A stretch of 35,822 nt of DNA, taken from contig JASLKT010000002.1 in assembly GCA_030747395.1 (NCBI GenBank), positions 39,177-74,998 of the forward strand, written 5' to 3'. This document shows positions 9,437 to 17,894 of the stretch, piece by piece. The position numbers and the translations under genes are program-made. Each line of letters starts with the position of its first letter. Within the stretch, counting starts at the first letter, position 1. Source of the stretch: Candidatus Thalassarchaeaceae archaeon. GTDB taxonomy: Archaea; Thermoplasmatota; Poseidoniia; Poseidoniales; Thalassarchaeaceae. The notes under the pieces are model-generated. The model was not told the origin of the DNA, did no database searches, and saw only the letters and a program-made list of their open reading frames with translations.

Positions 9437-9644
9437 ATCTATAGAGCCGTTACGCTTGTTCAAATTCCTCGAATACCCACGTCTCTGTTTCAAGACGGAT
9501 CTTAAGTTTCGCCATGTGGTTTACCACCCCTGTCCCACCCCCCGATTGGAGCACCAATCATTGTGGGAACAGCCCGTAGAACCGACTACCCCGTATAACC
9601 ATTCAGGGTAAAAATCGCATTATCAGCCCAAATGGCGTTTTTTT
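9437..9644 (+). ncRNA. Candidate structured RNA or structured 3'UTR downstream of cbf5
   Basis: Several stems: 9480-9484/9493-9497, 9516-9520/9523-9527, 9531-9538/9563-9571 enclosing 9544-9549/9554-9559, 9587-9591/9606-9610; oligo-T7 at 9638-9644. Confidence 0.35.
9638..9644 (+). terminator. Oligo-T tract, candidate archaeal terminator
   Basis: ggcgTTTTTTTgcagg downstream of cbf5; archaeal termination commonly uses oligo-T on the non-template strand. Confidence 0.4.
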
Positions 9645-9657
9645 GCAGGATAAACCG

Positions 9658-12129
9658 CTACTCAATCTTACGAATTTGATTCGGTCCGTACATGAATACC
9701 AATATTGCAAATAATCCGAGGACTACAACTCCAACCCATAGGGTGGTATTATACTCATTTAGAACGGAGTTCGATTGCTGCTCTCCACTTGAATCGTCAG
9801 TAGATGTTGTCCTTTCCTGCACTATGACGTTTGTAGACCACAGGTTGTTTACTTCATTTGTTTCATCGAGTTCATCTGTCCAATCAATCTCAATTTCTAG
9901 AGTGACGTTTCCAGATTGAATATCCAAACGGTTCCATTCTTCGCAGGTCGCTGTTTCTAGACCACCAGGGGAAATCATTGCTATTTGTGGGGTCCCGATG
10001 GTTTGTCCATTGACTGAGCAACGCACGGTAACTGGTTGAGCGATGCTATTGCCGCTGTTTCGCACAAAAACTTCGATTGCAATGTCATTTCCTTCAATGA
10101 CTGAGGGTGAACCTGTATTCCTGTCCAGTATGCCAATGCTCTGAACCCAAACATCAGCGCGCTGAGTTACAATGACAGTAAGACTTTGATTTATTTCAGT
10201 CAACTCATCGGTTACAGAAATTGTGACTGTGTGGATTCCTATTGTGCTGGGACTAAACTCAATTTGACCAGCTGAGAAAACTGCCCATTCAGGTGTGATT
10301 TGAATATTCAACAAGTTGGATGCCGTGTCACGATCCCAATAAGCAAATGGAACTGAGAGGGATGAGTCGATTTCCATGGTCAACTCTACAGGAAGTGAAT
10401 CCATCTCTGGTGGGTCGTCAACAGCAGTGATGATGATTGCGATTTCATCGGTCCAAATATTCTGACGCTCATCCATAACCGAAATTGTGGCTGTTGTTTC
10501 ACCATGAGCATCTGAAACGGGTTGTAATCTGATTTGGCCATTGACGAAATTCGCTTCTAGGATAGATGCGTCGCCGCTCGACACTGTGACTACAAGGTCA
10601 TCATTGGAAGTAATATCATCCATGCAGGTGTATAGGAAGTCTAGCAAGCGTCCACCGCCATCTTCTTCGAACACCTGATCAGATTGGCCATCGCAAATGG
10701 GGTCACGATCCCATTCGATGAGGAAACCACCTTCAATGCCCATCTCGTCAACTTGGACAACAATATCTTCTGAACTCCCGTTGCTGGACCAATGGAATCG
10801 GGCCGATAGACCGACTTCAATCTCGCCGCCACCTGATGACAAGAGATGGCCAACAGTTGCCGTCAATTGGAACGTTGAGTTGCTTGAGGCGATATCATAT
10901 GACGCTACTTCCTCCCCATTCATCGCAACGCGCAACTTAGCGAACTCTGACACCATGGAGTGCACGTTCCCAATTATTTCTCCTTCAATTGTCAATATGG
11001 GGTCGTTGATATCGACCTTGAGACCCTCGATACACCCGTCGAGAAGGGTTGCATGGAATCTGACATATTGGGATGTTGTTTGAATTAATTCGCCTGATGA
11101 AATTGCACTTGTTGTAGACCAATCGTCACCATCTGCTGAACTCGAATAGTGCCAACTCGCATTTCCAATAACATCGGGATGGAATCGACCCCATGATTGT
11201 TCATGAGGCAGAGAAATGGAAGGTGTGACCCAGAAGCCTGTATTCTGGCCAGTAGTTTCCAAACCACAGGGAGATTGTGACAAATCCGTAAGTGTTCCTG
11301 TGGTTAAATTGATGTCAATGATTGGGAATTCATCAAAAGAGACTGAATGTGAGGCTTGAGCCAATTCAAAGGTCCCCCATGGCTGCATATGTTTGACAAT
11401 TAATCCTGCAGCATCCACTTGCAATTCTGTATCGTCAAATTCACCTACTGAGACGTAATCAAGCATGATTTTTAGATTAGAGAGTTCGCTCCAAGTCCAA
11501 GTTTTGATAGAGTCTAATGAATATACTTGAGCATTGTAATTCATGTGATTCAGTTCACCCATTGTATGAGCATATGTTTGGACGAGATGCTGTGTCCCTC
11601 CGGATTCGACAACGAATTGAACACTGTCCTGTTGCAAAGAATCTGGGACTCTAAATGCGACAGTCAATGACACGTTCGTGATTTCGTAATTCGAACCCTC
11701 ACTCAAATCAAATCCTGATAACTCAATGATGGGCCCTTTCGTCCAAGAAAACCCACCATCTGAATCTCCATCGGAGTCATTGTCGCAAACCGGATCAGAT
11801 ACTGGTTTGAAACAGTCAGGGGTGCCGATTGAGAGGTTGTCTCCAGACGGTGAAATTGTGGCCCAAGATGTGACTTCGTCGTAATTTGCAGGTCGATTAT
11901 GTGTGAACGATAATCGGCCATCCGCTATCATCGAACCGGAGTGTACTGCTGGCTCTTCACTGTACGCCTTGTTGGTGGAAAGGGACCATTCGGAGGCGTC
12001 AGCAAACGTCCCCGCAGGTAGCAAGTCAACCGTTTCAGAACGGATGACTGTGTCCCCCTCAACGTTGACGGGGATTATCGAAAATATGAGGAGAAGGACC
12101 AGCAGAACCGAGAGATTGCGGGTGTGCAT
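9658..12129 (-). CDS. Large secreted/anchored protein with CARDB-like and cadherin-like beta domains and C-terminal TM
   Basis: Signal peptide MHTRNLSVLLVLLLIFSIIPVNVEG; ADVWVQSIGILDRNTGSPSVIEGNDIAIEVFVRNSGNSIAQPVTVRC...DETNEVNNLWSTNVIV (CARDB-like); TM TTLWVGVVVLGLFAILVFMYGP. Confidence 0.82.
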   Translation of the reverse strand: MHTRNLSVLLVLLLIFSIIPVNVEGDTVIRSETVDLLPAGTFADASEWSLSTNKAYSEEPAVHSGSMIADGRLSFTHNRPANYDEVTSWATISPSGDNLSIGTPDCFKPVSDPVCDNDSDGDSDGGFSWTKGPIIELSGFDLSEGSNYEITNVSLTVAFRVPDSLQQDSVQFVVESGGTQHLVQTYAHTMGELNHMNYNAQVYSLDSIKTWTWSELSNLKIMLDYVSVGEFDDTELQVDAAGLIVKHMQPWGTFELAQASHSVSFDEFPIIDINLTTGTLTDLSQSPCGLETTGQNTGFWVTPSISLPHEQSWGRFHPDVIGNASWHYSSSADGDDWSTTSAISSGELIQTTSQYVRFHATLLDGCIEGLKVDINDPILTIEGEIIGNVHSMVSEFAKLRVAMNGEEVASYDIASSNSTFQLTATVGHLLSSGGGEIEVGLSARFHWSSNGSSEDIVVQVDEMGIEGGFLIEWDRDPICDGQSDQVFEEDGGGRLLDFLYTCMDDITSNDDLVVTVSSGDASILEANFVNGQIRLQPVSDAHGETTATISVMDERQNIWTDEIAIIITAVDDPPEMDSLPVELTMEIDSSLSVPFAYWDRDTASNLLNIQITPEWAVFSAGQIEFSPSTIGIHTVTISVTDELTEINQSLTVIVTQRADVWVQSIGILDRNTGSPSVIEGNDIAIEVFVRNSGNSIAQPVTVRCSVNGQTIGTPQIAMISPGGLETATCEEWNRLDIQSGNVTLEIEIDWTDELDETNEVNNLWSTNVIVQERTTSTDDSSGEQQSNSVLNEYNTTLWVGVVVLGLFAILVFMYGPNQIRKIE

Positions 12130-12248
12130 AGACCTGCGCTGCCGAGCAGCCCCTTCAATCCCTCGCCTGCGCGGGCGTATACATACAGAGCGAAGCGACG
12201 CTTGGCGCTTGCTTGAAATACCGTGCGCAGGTCGCCGTTTTACATCGT

Positions 12249-12321
12249 GGCTGCGGTGGTCTAGTGGTTAGGACGGTAGATTGTGGCTCTGCCACCCCGG
12301 GTTCAACTCCCGGTCGCGGCC
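12249..12321 (+). tRNA. tRNA-His (anticodon GTG), with encoded G-1 and C73
   Basis: Acceptor GCTGCGG/TCGCGGC, anticodon stem gtaga/tctgc with loop TTGTGGC, T-arm CCGGG-TTCAACT-CCCGG; G at 12249 can pair with C73, diagnostic for tRNA-His. Confidence 0.93.
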
Positions 12322-12324
12322 CCT

Positions 12325-12948
12325 TTACTCAATTCCAAGCTCTTGCTGAGGGATTTCATGCCCCATTCGGGTTGCCTTGGTTTCCAAATATCCGCGATTC
12401 TCTTCATTGACTCCTACAATCAATGGCATCCGTTCGATGACGGTGATTCCCAAATCCTGTAATGCAATTACTTTGTCAGGGTTGTTTGTGAGAAGGCTGA
12501 CATCAGAAATTCCAACCGCCCGTAGCATCTCGGCCGCAATTCGATAATCGCGGGCATCTGCAGGATGGCCGAGCATCAGGTTTGCATCGAGTGTGTCTGC
12601 GCCTTGATCTTGCAAATTGTAGGCCTGAATTTTCGCGTGCAACCCGATTCCTCTGCCTTCTTGTCGCAAATACAGTAGGCAACCCCAACCATGTAACTGA
12701 ATGGCCTGAAGGGCAGCGTCAAGTTGAGGTCCACAATCACATCTTGCAGAACTAAATGCATCACCAGTTAGGCATTCGGAGTGCATTCGAACAAGAACGG
12801 GGTCGGGTCCATCCATATCGCCCAATGTCAGAGCAACGTGATCAAATCCGGTTTCAGCGTCGTGAAATACGCGTATTCGAAATTCTCCATGGGCAGTGGG
12901 CAAACGAGCGTCGGCGGGGACTTCGCCTTTTTCGACAATGGGTGTCAT
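12325..12948 (-). CDS. ribA: GTP cyclohydrolase II
   Basis: VRMHSECLTGDAFSSARCDCGPQLDAALQAI zinc site, YLRQEGRGIGLHAKIQAYNLQDQGADTLDAN, LLTNNPDKV. Confidence 0.95.
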   Translation of the reverse strand: MTPIVEKGEVPADARLPTAHGEFRIRVFHDAETGFDHVALTLGDMDGPDPVLVRMHSECLTGDAFSSARCDCGPQLDAALQAIQLHGWGCLLYLRQEGRGIGLHAKIQAYNLQDQGADTLDANLMLGHPADARDYRIAAEMLRAVGISDVSLLTNNPDKVIALQDLGITVIERMPLIVGVNEENRGYLETKATRMGHEIPQQELGIE

Positions 12949-13220
12949 TCGTTTGCCTCCTTTCGTATACGGTAATGATACTCTCCCGCCTCTTCCTCTA
13001 CACCCAGAAGTGAGTCGCCACTTCTATTCAATAGTGCTGGAATGTCCATTTTGGTTTCTGGATCATCTGCCATCACCAAAACAATTTCACCAGGGGACAT
13101 TGTTGCCAATATGCGTTTTGTTTCATGAACTGGTACTGGGCAGTGGAAACCAAGCACGTCTAGAGTGACGTCGGCGAGTTCGAGTGCCATGGTCTGAGGC
13201 GGGTGCTCTCCTTTCTTCAA
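12945..13220 (-). CDS. TusA/SirA-family sulfurtransferase-like protein
   Basis: LDVLGFHCPVPVHETKRILATMSPGEIVLVMADDPETKMDIPALL: CPxP motif and typical fold sequence; overlaps ribA start by 4 nt. Confidence 0.88.
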   Translation of the reverse strand: MKKGEHPPQTMALELADVTLDVLGFHCPVPVHETKRILATMSPGEIVLVMADDPETKMDIPALLNRSGDSLLGVEEEAGEYHYRIRKEANE

Positions 13221-13246
13221 TGCGACGGGGGTTTTGATGAGAGGGA

Positions 13247-14197
13247 TTGAAGCGGGAACAGGTGCTGGGGAGGGTTGTGCGAGCGAATCAGAAGAGTCGT
13301 CCTAAAGACGACTTATCTTGGTCTGAAGTTGGAGAAATGGCCTATGGATATCTCCGCATTCCACTGGCATTGGTGTTTGTCGAAATTATCTATTGGTGGG
13401 CCACAGAACCCGATGCAAGTTTGGAACCATTGCAGGTTGTCTTGGCATGGCTATGGTCGGGGACCTCAAATCTGCTCTGGCCAGGTTCTACCGAATTGGT
13501 TTTCCATGGGCCATCTCAATCTTGGACTGGTGTGAATCTTATCGGCTCTGGGTTCGATTATGGCGAAGTACCATTGTATATTGATGCAGAATGTGCAGGT
13601 GTTCACGAAATCATGTTCCTCGGTGTTTTGATGTTATTGACGCCTGGTGTTGAACGAGGAATTCGTAACCGCTCATTGATCGGGATGGTTATCATTGTCC
13701 AATTCATCAATTTCCTTCGATTAATCGCACTATATCCAATCGGGATGGAATACGGTGAAGCGAAAATGAATGAGATGCATGAATTCATTTTCCGACAGGG
13801 GTTCCTGATTTTGTTAGTATTGTTCTGGATTGTTTGGTATATTCAATTGGAGCGAAATGGCGTCCGTGACAAAAAAGCCAAGCCGGCTTTGTCCGACCTT
13901 CCAAAAAAAGAGCAAATCAAGATGCGGGATACACTTCCAACCGCATCTGTAGTGACACTAATCTTCTGTGCAATCATCGCAATTTGGGCGACTCATGAAG
14001 TGACTATGAATGATGATAACCTTCAGTTCAAAGCAACCGCTGAAGAATGTGAAGGCTCTGAGTGCCAAAACGATGAAGCGAAGATTTGGTCGAATGTATG
14101 GGACCGATCTGTGCGTTTGTGGTTATTTTCGGGACTTCTTTCCGCCTTTGCGATTGTCAAAGTAGAACCGCTTGGAATCGGGGAGAGTGAGGAATAG
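13247..14197 (+). CDS. Archaeosortase/exosortase family protein
   Basis: Catalytic triad pattern: C116 in DAECAGVHEIMF, R158 in NFLRLIALYPIG, H178 in NEMHEFIFRQG, all next to TM segments; TTG start predicted. Confidence 0.82.
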   Translation: MKREQVLGRVVRANQKSRPKDDLSWSEVGEMAYGYLRIPLALVFVEIIYWWATEPDASLEPLQVVLAWLWSGTSNLLWPGSTELVFHGPSQSWTGVNLIGSGFDYGEVPLYIDAECAGVHEIMFLGVLMLLTPGVERGIRNRSLIGMVIIVQFINFLRLIALYPIGMEYGEAKMNEMHEFIFRQGFLILLVLFWIVWYIQLERNGVRDKKAKPALSDLPKKEQIKMRDTLPTASVVTLIFCAIIAIWATHEVTMNDDNLQFKATAEECEGSECQNDEAKIWSNVWDRSVRLWLFSGLLSAFAIVKVEPLGIGESEE

Positions 14198-15625
14198 TCA
14201 ATTTGCGATTTGCACATTGACTTCTGACCCGTTCATCGATTTCCCTTTGAGTGCATCGAGTGTGTGTTGAGCCTTCTCTCTGTGAATCTCTACAACAGCA
14301 ATTGTACCGTCAGTTTGAATTTGCCCGATGGCTAAATCTGGAAGCCGTGCTTGTTCTGAAACAAAATTGTGAATGGCAAGTTTGGATGTTTCGCTTGTGG
14401 AAAGCCGAATCGGCACCATTCCAAACACATCTGCACTTTCGCCCCAATCCATTTGTTTTCGGACGGGGTCACGGTCCACTCCTTCAGGGAGTTCAGGTGC
14501 TTCGACTTCTCTAACTACCATGTTCCATGTCGAGATGATTTTGGTCATGTTAGGGGCGTCTTCACCGGAGACAAACGACCAGGCTTCACCCTTGCGTCCC
14601 ATTCGACCAGTTCGGCCAATCCGGTGTACGTATGACTCAGAATCCGCTGGGATGTCATAATTGACAACCATGGTGACACCATCGACATCTAATCCGCGAG
14701 CAGCTACGTCTGTCGCGACGACGACTCGTGTTTTTCCATCGCGGAAATCAGAAATTATTCTTTCTCGCTTGTTTTGTGCCATGTCGCCATGTAATCCGAT
14801 CGCGGAAAACTTGTGGCGGTCCAACCGCTCGACAAGGAGGTCGACCATCCGTTTGGTATTGGAGAAAATGATAACTTGATCTTCCTTCGTGAGGCGAATC
14901 ATGAGTCGTCCCAGAACCCACAATTTATTGGCACGGCCAATTCGAACCATGAATTGGTCTATTTCAGGAACTTCAACGTCCAAGTCATCGCTCATGACGT
15001 GTTCTGCATCGGTAATGAATTCATTTGCGGCTTCAAGAATTTCTTGAGGGAATGTGGCGGAAAAGAGCAGGGTTTGCTGCCTATTTTCCAAACGTTCAAG
15101 GCACCAAAGAATATCTGGGAAGAACCCCATATCTAGCATTCGATCTGCTTCATCGAGAGCGAAGTGGGTAATGTTCTCCAAATTGATATGGCCTCTTTTG
15201 CTCATGTCGATGACGCGTCCAGGTGTGCCAACGATGATATCGCACCCGCTGTCTAGCACCTTGGCCTGCTTATCGATATCAGTTCCACCGTAAACAGTGA
15301 CAAATTTGAGGCCCCTTCCACCTTGTAACCATTGCATTTCCTCGCTGACCTGAGTCGCCAATTCTCTCGTAGGGCAGAGGACCAATGCTTGGGTTTGCCC
15401 GGTTGCTTGACAATTTTCAATAATCGGAATGCCGAATGCAACTGTTTTCCCTGATCCGGTTCGGGCTTGACCCACAATGTCCTTTCCCGAACGAGCCAAG
15501 GGAATGGCTTCGGCTTGAATCGGCGTGGCTAATTCCCAACCTTTTGCAGAAATAGCGTCGGCTATTTCCGGTGCTAGATCCCAATCCGAAAAACGGACTG
15601 TCGAAAGTGCATTGGTGCTAGACAT
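14198..15625 (-). CDS. DEAD-box RNA helicase
   Basis: Q motif, ARTGSGKT, PTRELATQ, DEADRMLDMGF, SATFP, HRIGRTGRMGRKGEAW. Confidence 0.95.
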   Translation of the reverse strand: MSSTNALSTVRFSDWDLAPEIADAISAKGWELATPIQAEAIPLARSGKDIVGQARTGSGKTVAFGIPIIENCQATGQTQALVLCPTRELATQVSEEMQWLQGGRGLKFVTVYGGTDIDKQAKVLDSGCDIIVGTPGRVIDMSKRGHINLENITHFALDEADRMLDMGFFPDILWCLERLENRQQTLLFSATFPQEILEAANEFITDAEHVMSDDLDVEVPEIDQFMVRIGRANKLWVLGRLMIRLTKEDQVIIFSNTKRMVDLLVERLDRHKFSAIGLHGDMAQNKRERIISDFRDGKTRVVVATDVAARGLDVDGVTMVVNYDIPADSESYVHRIGRTGRMGRKGEAWSFVSGEDAPNMTKIISTWNMVVREVEAPELPEGVDRDPVRKQMDWGESADVFGMVPIRLSTSETSKLAIHNFVSEQARLPDLAIGQIQTDGTIAVVEIHREKAQHTLDALKGKSMNGSEVNVQIAN

Positions 15626-15639
15626 CTGCGTCAGCTCGC

Positions 15640-15855
15640 TCAGAAGGTCTCAGCATCGCGCATTTCCTTCTGCAATTCGCCCATCCAATACTTTTCACAG
15701 TTCTCTCGGGTAAGCGCCACTCTCTTTTGGCGGACATGCTCGCGGATGTATTGACGGAACTTGAGGGCCTTCGTTCGGTTGACCCCTTTTGGCGTAATAC
15801 CATCCCAAAGATTGCTGAACTGCTCACGCTTCGTGTTGAACTCCTCGTCACTCAT
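15640..15855 (-). CDS. Small conserved-looking basic protein, unknown
   Basis: 71-aa ORF MSDEEFNTKREQFSNLWDGITPKGVNRTKALKFRQYIREHVRQKRVALTRENCEKYWMGELQKEMRDAETF, well placed between co-directional genes. Confidence 0.6.
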   Translation of the reverse strand: MSDEEFNTKREQFSNLWDGITPKGVNRTKALKFRQYIREHVRQKRVALTRENCEKYWMGELQKEMRDAETF

Positions 15856-15927
15856 GCAGATTCCTCGGCGTCGGCGACCTTCCGCCCCTCTTTAACCGTG
15901 CCGACTCCCCTACGGGGAGGTATTACC

Positions 15928-17262
15928 TCAAACAAGGTCGTCTGTTCCATCATCAAAATCCTCACCGTAGAAGATTTCATCTTGACTCGGTCTCCGAATC
16001 GAATCTGGTGTGATAGAAGGATTCTCGGGCTCATCTTTCTTTTCCGCTTGCATCACAACAGGAGGTGGTAAAGCCATTGACCCCTCATCCATTTCGACCT
16101 TTTCTGCAGGTGCAAGGTACGCATTTTTCTCGGCCTCTGTGCCCTCGAGAGAATCGTCAACCATCATTTCTTCAAGGAGGGTTCGGATATCAGAATTTGT
16201 TTCTTGCTGGAGCAATTCAGTAGCCAGTATTCTAACCTCTGCATCGACCATAATCACAGGTAACATCTTGATACAAGACGTGCGGATGTTTGAATCCGGA
16301 TGACGTGTTCCATCGGTAATCAATCGTTGCATTCTGAATGAATTTGGATCGAGTTTCTGTGATGCCTTCAATGCCGAAGTGCGTACGGCCTCATCGTCAT
16401 CGAAAAATGCTATTTCAAGTGCGATTTGTGTGACTTTAGGCGCGTGATCTGCGAGAGGGATGAGGGCGCGAGCGGCATGCCTCCTGACGATAACGGCTTC
16501 ATCTTGTAAGCACCACCCAATCAAGTCCCACAGCGTGGCAGACTTGTGTTTAGCCAAGCGAGAGAGTAGAGCTGCTGCCATGCCGCGGAGTTCGCCGTCT
16601 TCCTCTCGGATCAATTCGTCGATATGAAGTTCAGCAACTTCTGGCCAAGAGCCGGCAACCTGCTTGAGAGCAGTAAATGCAGACTTTCTCCTTGCTTTAT
16701 CTTCTGAGCGCAATTCACGGCGCATGGTTTCCTCTGTCACTGACGGAAATACTGGAGCGACGGTGATGAGACATTGTTGCGCTGCTTTCTGGACATCACT
16801 ATCAATATCTTCGAGCAATTCATGGAGATGTTCAAACAGATTCTCGGTATTCAACAATGCACAATAGGGTAAGCTGGACAAACCAGCAATCCGCAACCGG
16901 GTGTCGAGAGAACCCAGAGCGGTTTCAAGGACAGCATGTGCTTCCAACTGATTACTTCCGCGAATCCGGGGTAATGCTCGAATGGCATCTGGCTGTCGCA
17001 TCAACCTTTCCTTATCGAGCCAAATTACCTGTTCAAGTTCAATGTCGCCTCGAGCAAGAGGGAGAATTCTATCGAGTGGAATTTTATCCCAAACCCCCTC
17101 TGCAGGTTTGTATGCCAAGTCGAGGTGTTTCCTTCGTTTTCTACCCGCGTGTAGTGGCTTGCCCGTCTTGGGGTCTCTAGCAATGTATTCTCTCATGCAA
17201 TCACCACACAGGGTACTCTCCGACCTCTTCAAAGCCACCGGTTCGGGCCGCGCAGGAATCAC
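15928..17262 (-). CDS. HEAT-repeat protein
   Basis: Repeated ALxxxLxDxdpxVRxxAAxAL-like units (e.g. CLQDEAVIVRRHAARALIPLADHAPKVTQIALEIAFFDDDEAVRTSALKASQKL); GTG start at 17262 inferred because the ORF upstream of it looks non-coding. Confidence 0.8.
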   Translation of the reverse strand: MIPARPEPVALKRSESTLCGDCMREYIARDPKTGKPLHAGRKRRKHLDLAYKPAEGVWDKIPLDRILPLARGDIELEQVIWLDKERLMRQPDAIRALPRIRGSNQLEAHAVLETALGSLDTRLRIAGLSSLPYCALLNTENLFEHLHELLEDIDSDVQKAAQQCLITVAPVFPSVTEETMRRELRSEDKARRKSAFTALKQVAGSWPEVAELHIDELIREEDGELRGMAAALLSRLAKHKSATLWDLIGWCLQDEAVIVRRHAARALIPLADHAPKVTQIALEIAFFDDDEAVRTSALKASQKLDPNSFRMQRLITDGTRHPDSNIRTSCIKMLPVIMVDAEVRILATELLQQETNSDIRTLLEEMMVDDSLEGTEAEKNAYLAPAEKVEMDEGSMALPPPVVMQAEKKDEPENPSITPDSIRRPSQDEIFYGEDFDDGTDDLV

Positions 17263-17324
17263 TAGTGCATGACCTTTGGCCCAAGACGATGAAGAACCGT
17301 GAGGGGGTCCGACAATCTGTTCAC

Positions 17325-17894
17325 ATGACGACTGCGATGGATATTGCACCCGATATTGCGATACTATTGGCCCAAACGTGGCAAAATCATAGTGAAGAAT
17401 CGATTGATAGAGAGGCTGTTTGTCGGATTTGGGCTTTTGACATGGGTTGGTTCGACATGGAAACATCGAATCGTGTTCGAGATAATTTAGTCAGCGCAGG
17501 GTGGCTGGATGAAAATTCAGAAGGAGTCAGGCCAGGGGTTGAAATTTCTGCAATCGAGGTTCCATTTGGATGGTTGCCAACAATGCGATTATTGGAGAAT
17601 CCCCCTATTCTCCCTAAGGGAATATCTCCAATTTCAGAAGCAGAATCTGTGGAGAGGGTCGTTCCTGTGGATAAATCAGTAGAATCTGCACCTATTGATC
17701 CCGCTTCAACTCACATTACCAATCTGTTAGACCAGATTGCCAGCACTTCTGGCCTTGAACGGAAAGAGGTCATGCGTCGTGCACAGCGGAAAAGAAGGGC
17801 GCTTGGCCCCGTTACATTGTGGATGACCCTATTGTTGGTTGCACGTGAACAGCAACTACCCATGCGAACATTAATGCAAACCATTTCATCTTAG
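17325..17894 (+). CDS. DUF2240-like archaeal protein
   Basis: N-terminal helical wHTH-like segment and C-terminal LERKEVMRRAQRKRRALGPVTLWMTLLLVAREQQL resembling DUF2240; ORF opens at 17265. Confidence 0.55.
   Translation: MTTAMDIAPDIAILLAQTWQNHSEESIDREAVCRIWAFDMGWFDMETSNRVRDNLVSAGWLDENSEGVRPGVEISAIEVPFGWLPTMRLLENPPILPKGISPISEAESVERVVPVDKSVESAPIDPASTHITNLLDQIASTSGLERKEVMRRAQRKRRALGPVTLWMTLLLVAREQQLPMRTLMQTISS

Noticed and set aside
9531-9571. H/ACA guide RNA downstream of cbf5 (hairpin followed by ACA)
   Set aside because: ACA at 9569-9571 is part of the outer stem and the distance from internal loop to ACA is about 8 nt instead of 14-16; no K-turn. Kept only as an unspecified structured RNA.
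9735-9745. ACCC-ATA-GGGT dyad
   Set aside because: Inside the TM-coding part of the CARDB protein with only a 4-bp stem; likely chance.
17265-17466. N-terminal extension of the HEAT protein ORF up to 17466
   Set aside because: Overlaps the start of the DUF2240-like gene on the opposite strand and the translated extension looks non-coding; GTG at 17262 is more plausible.
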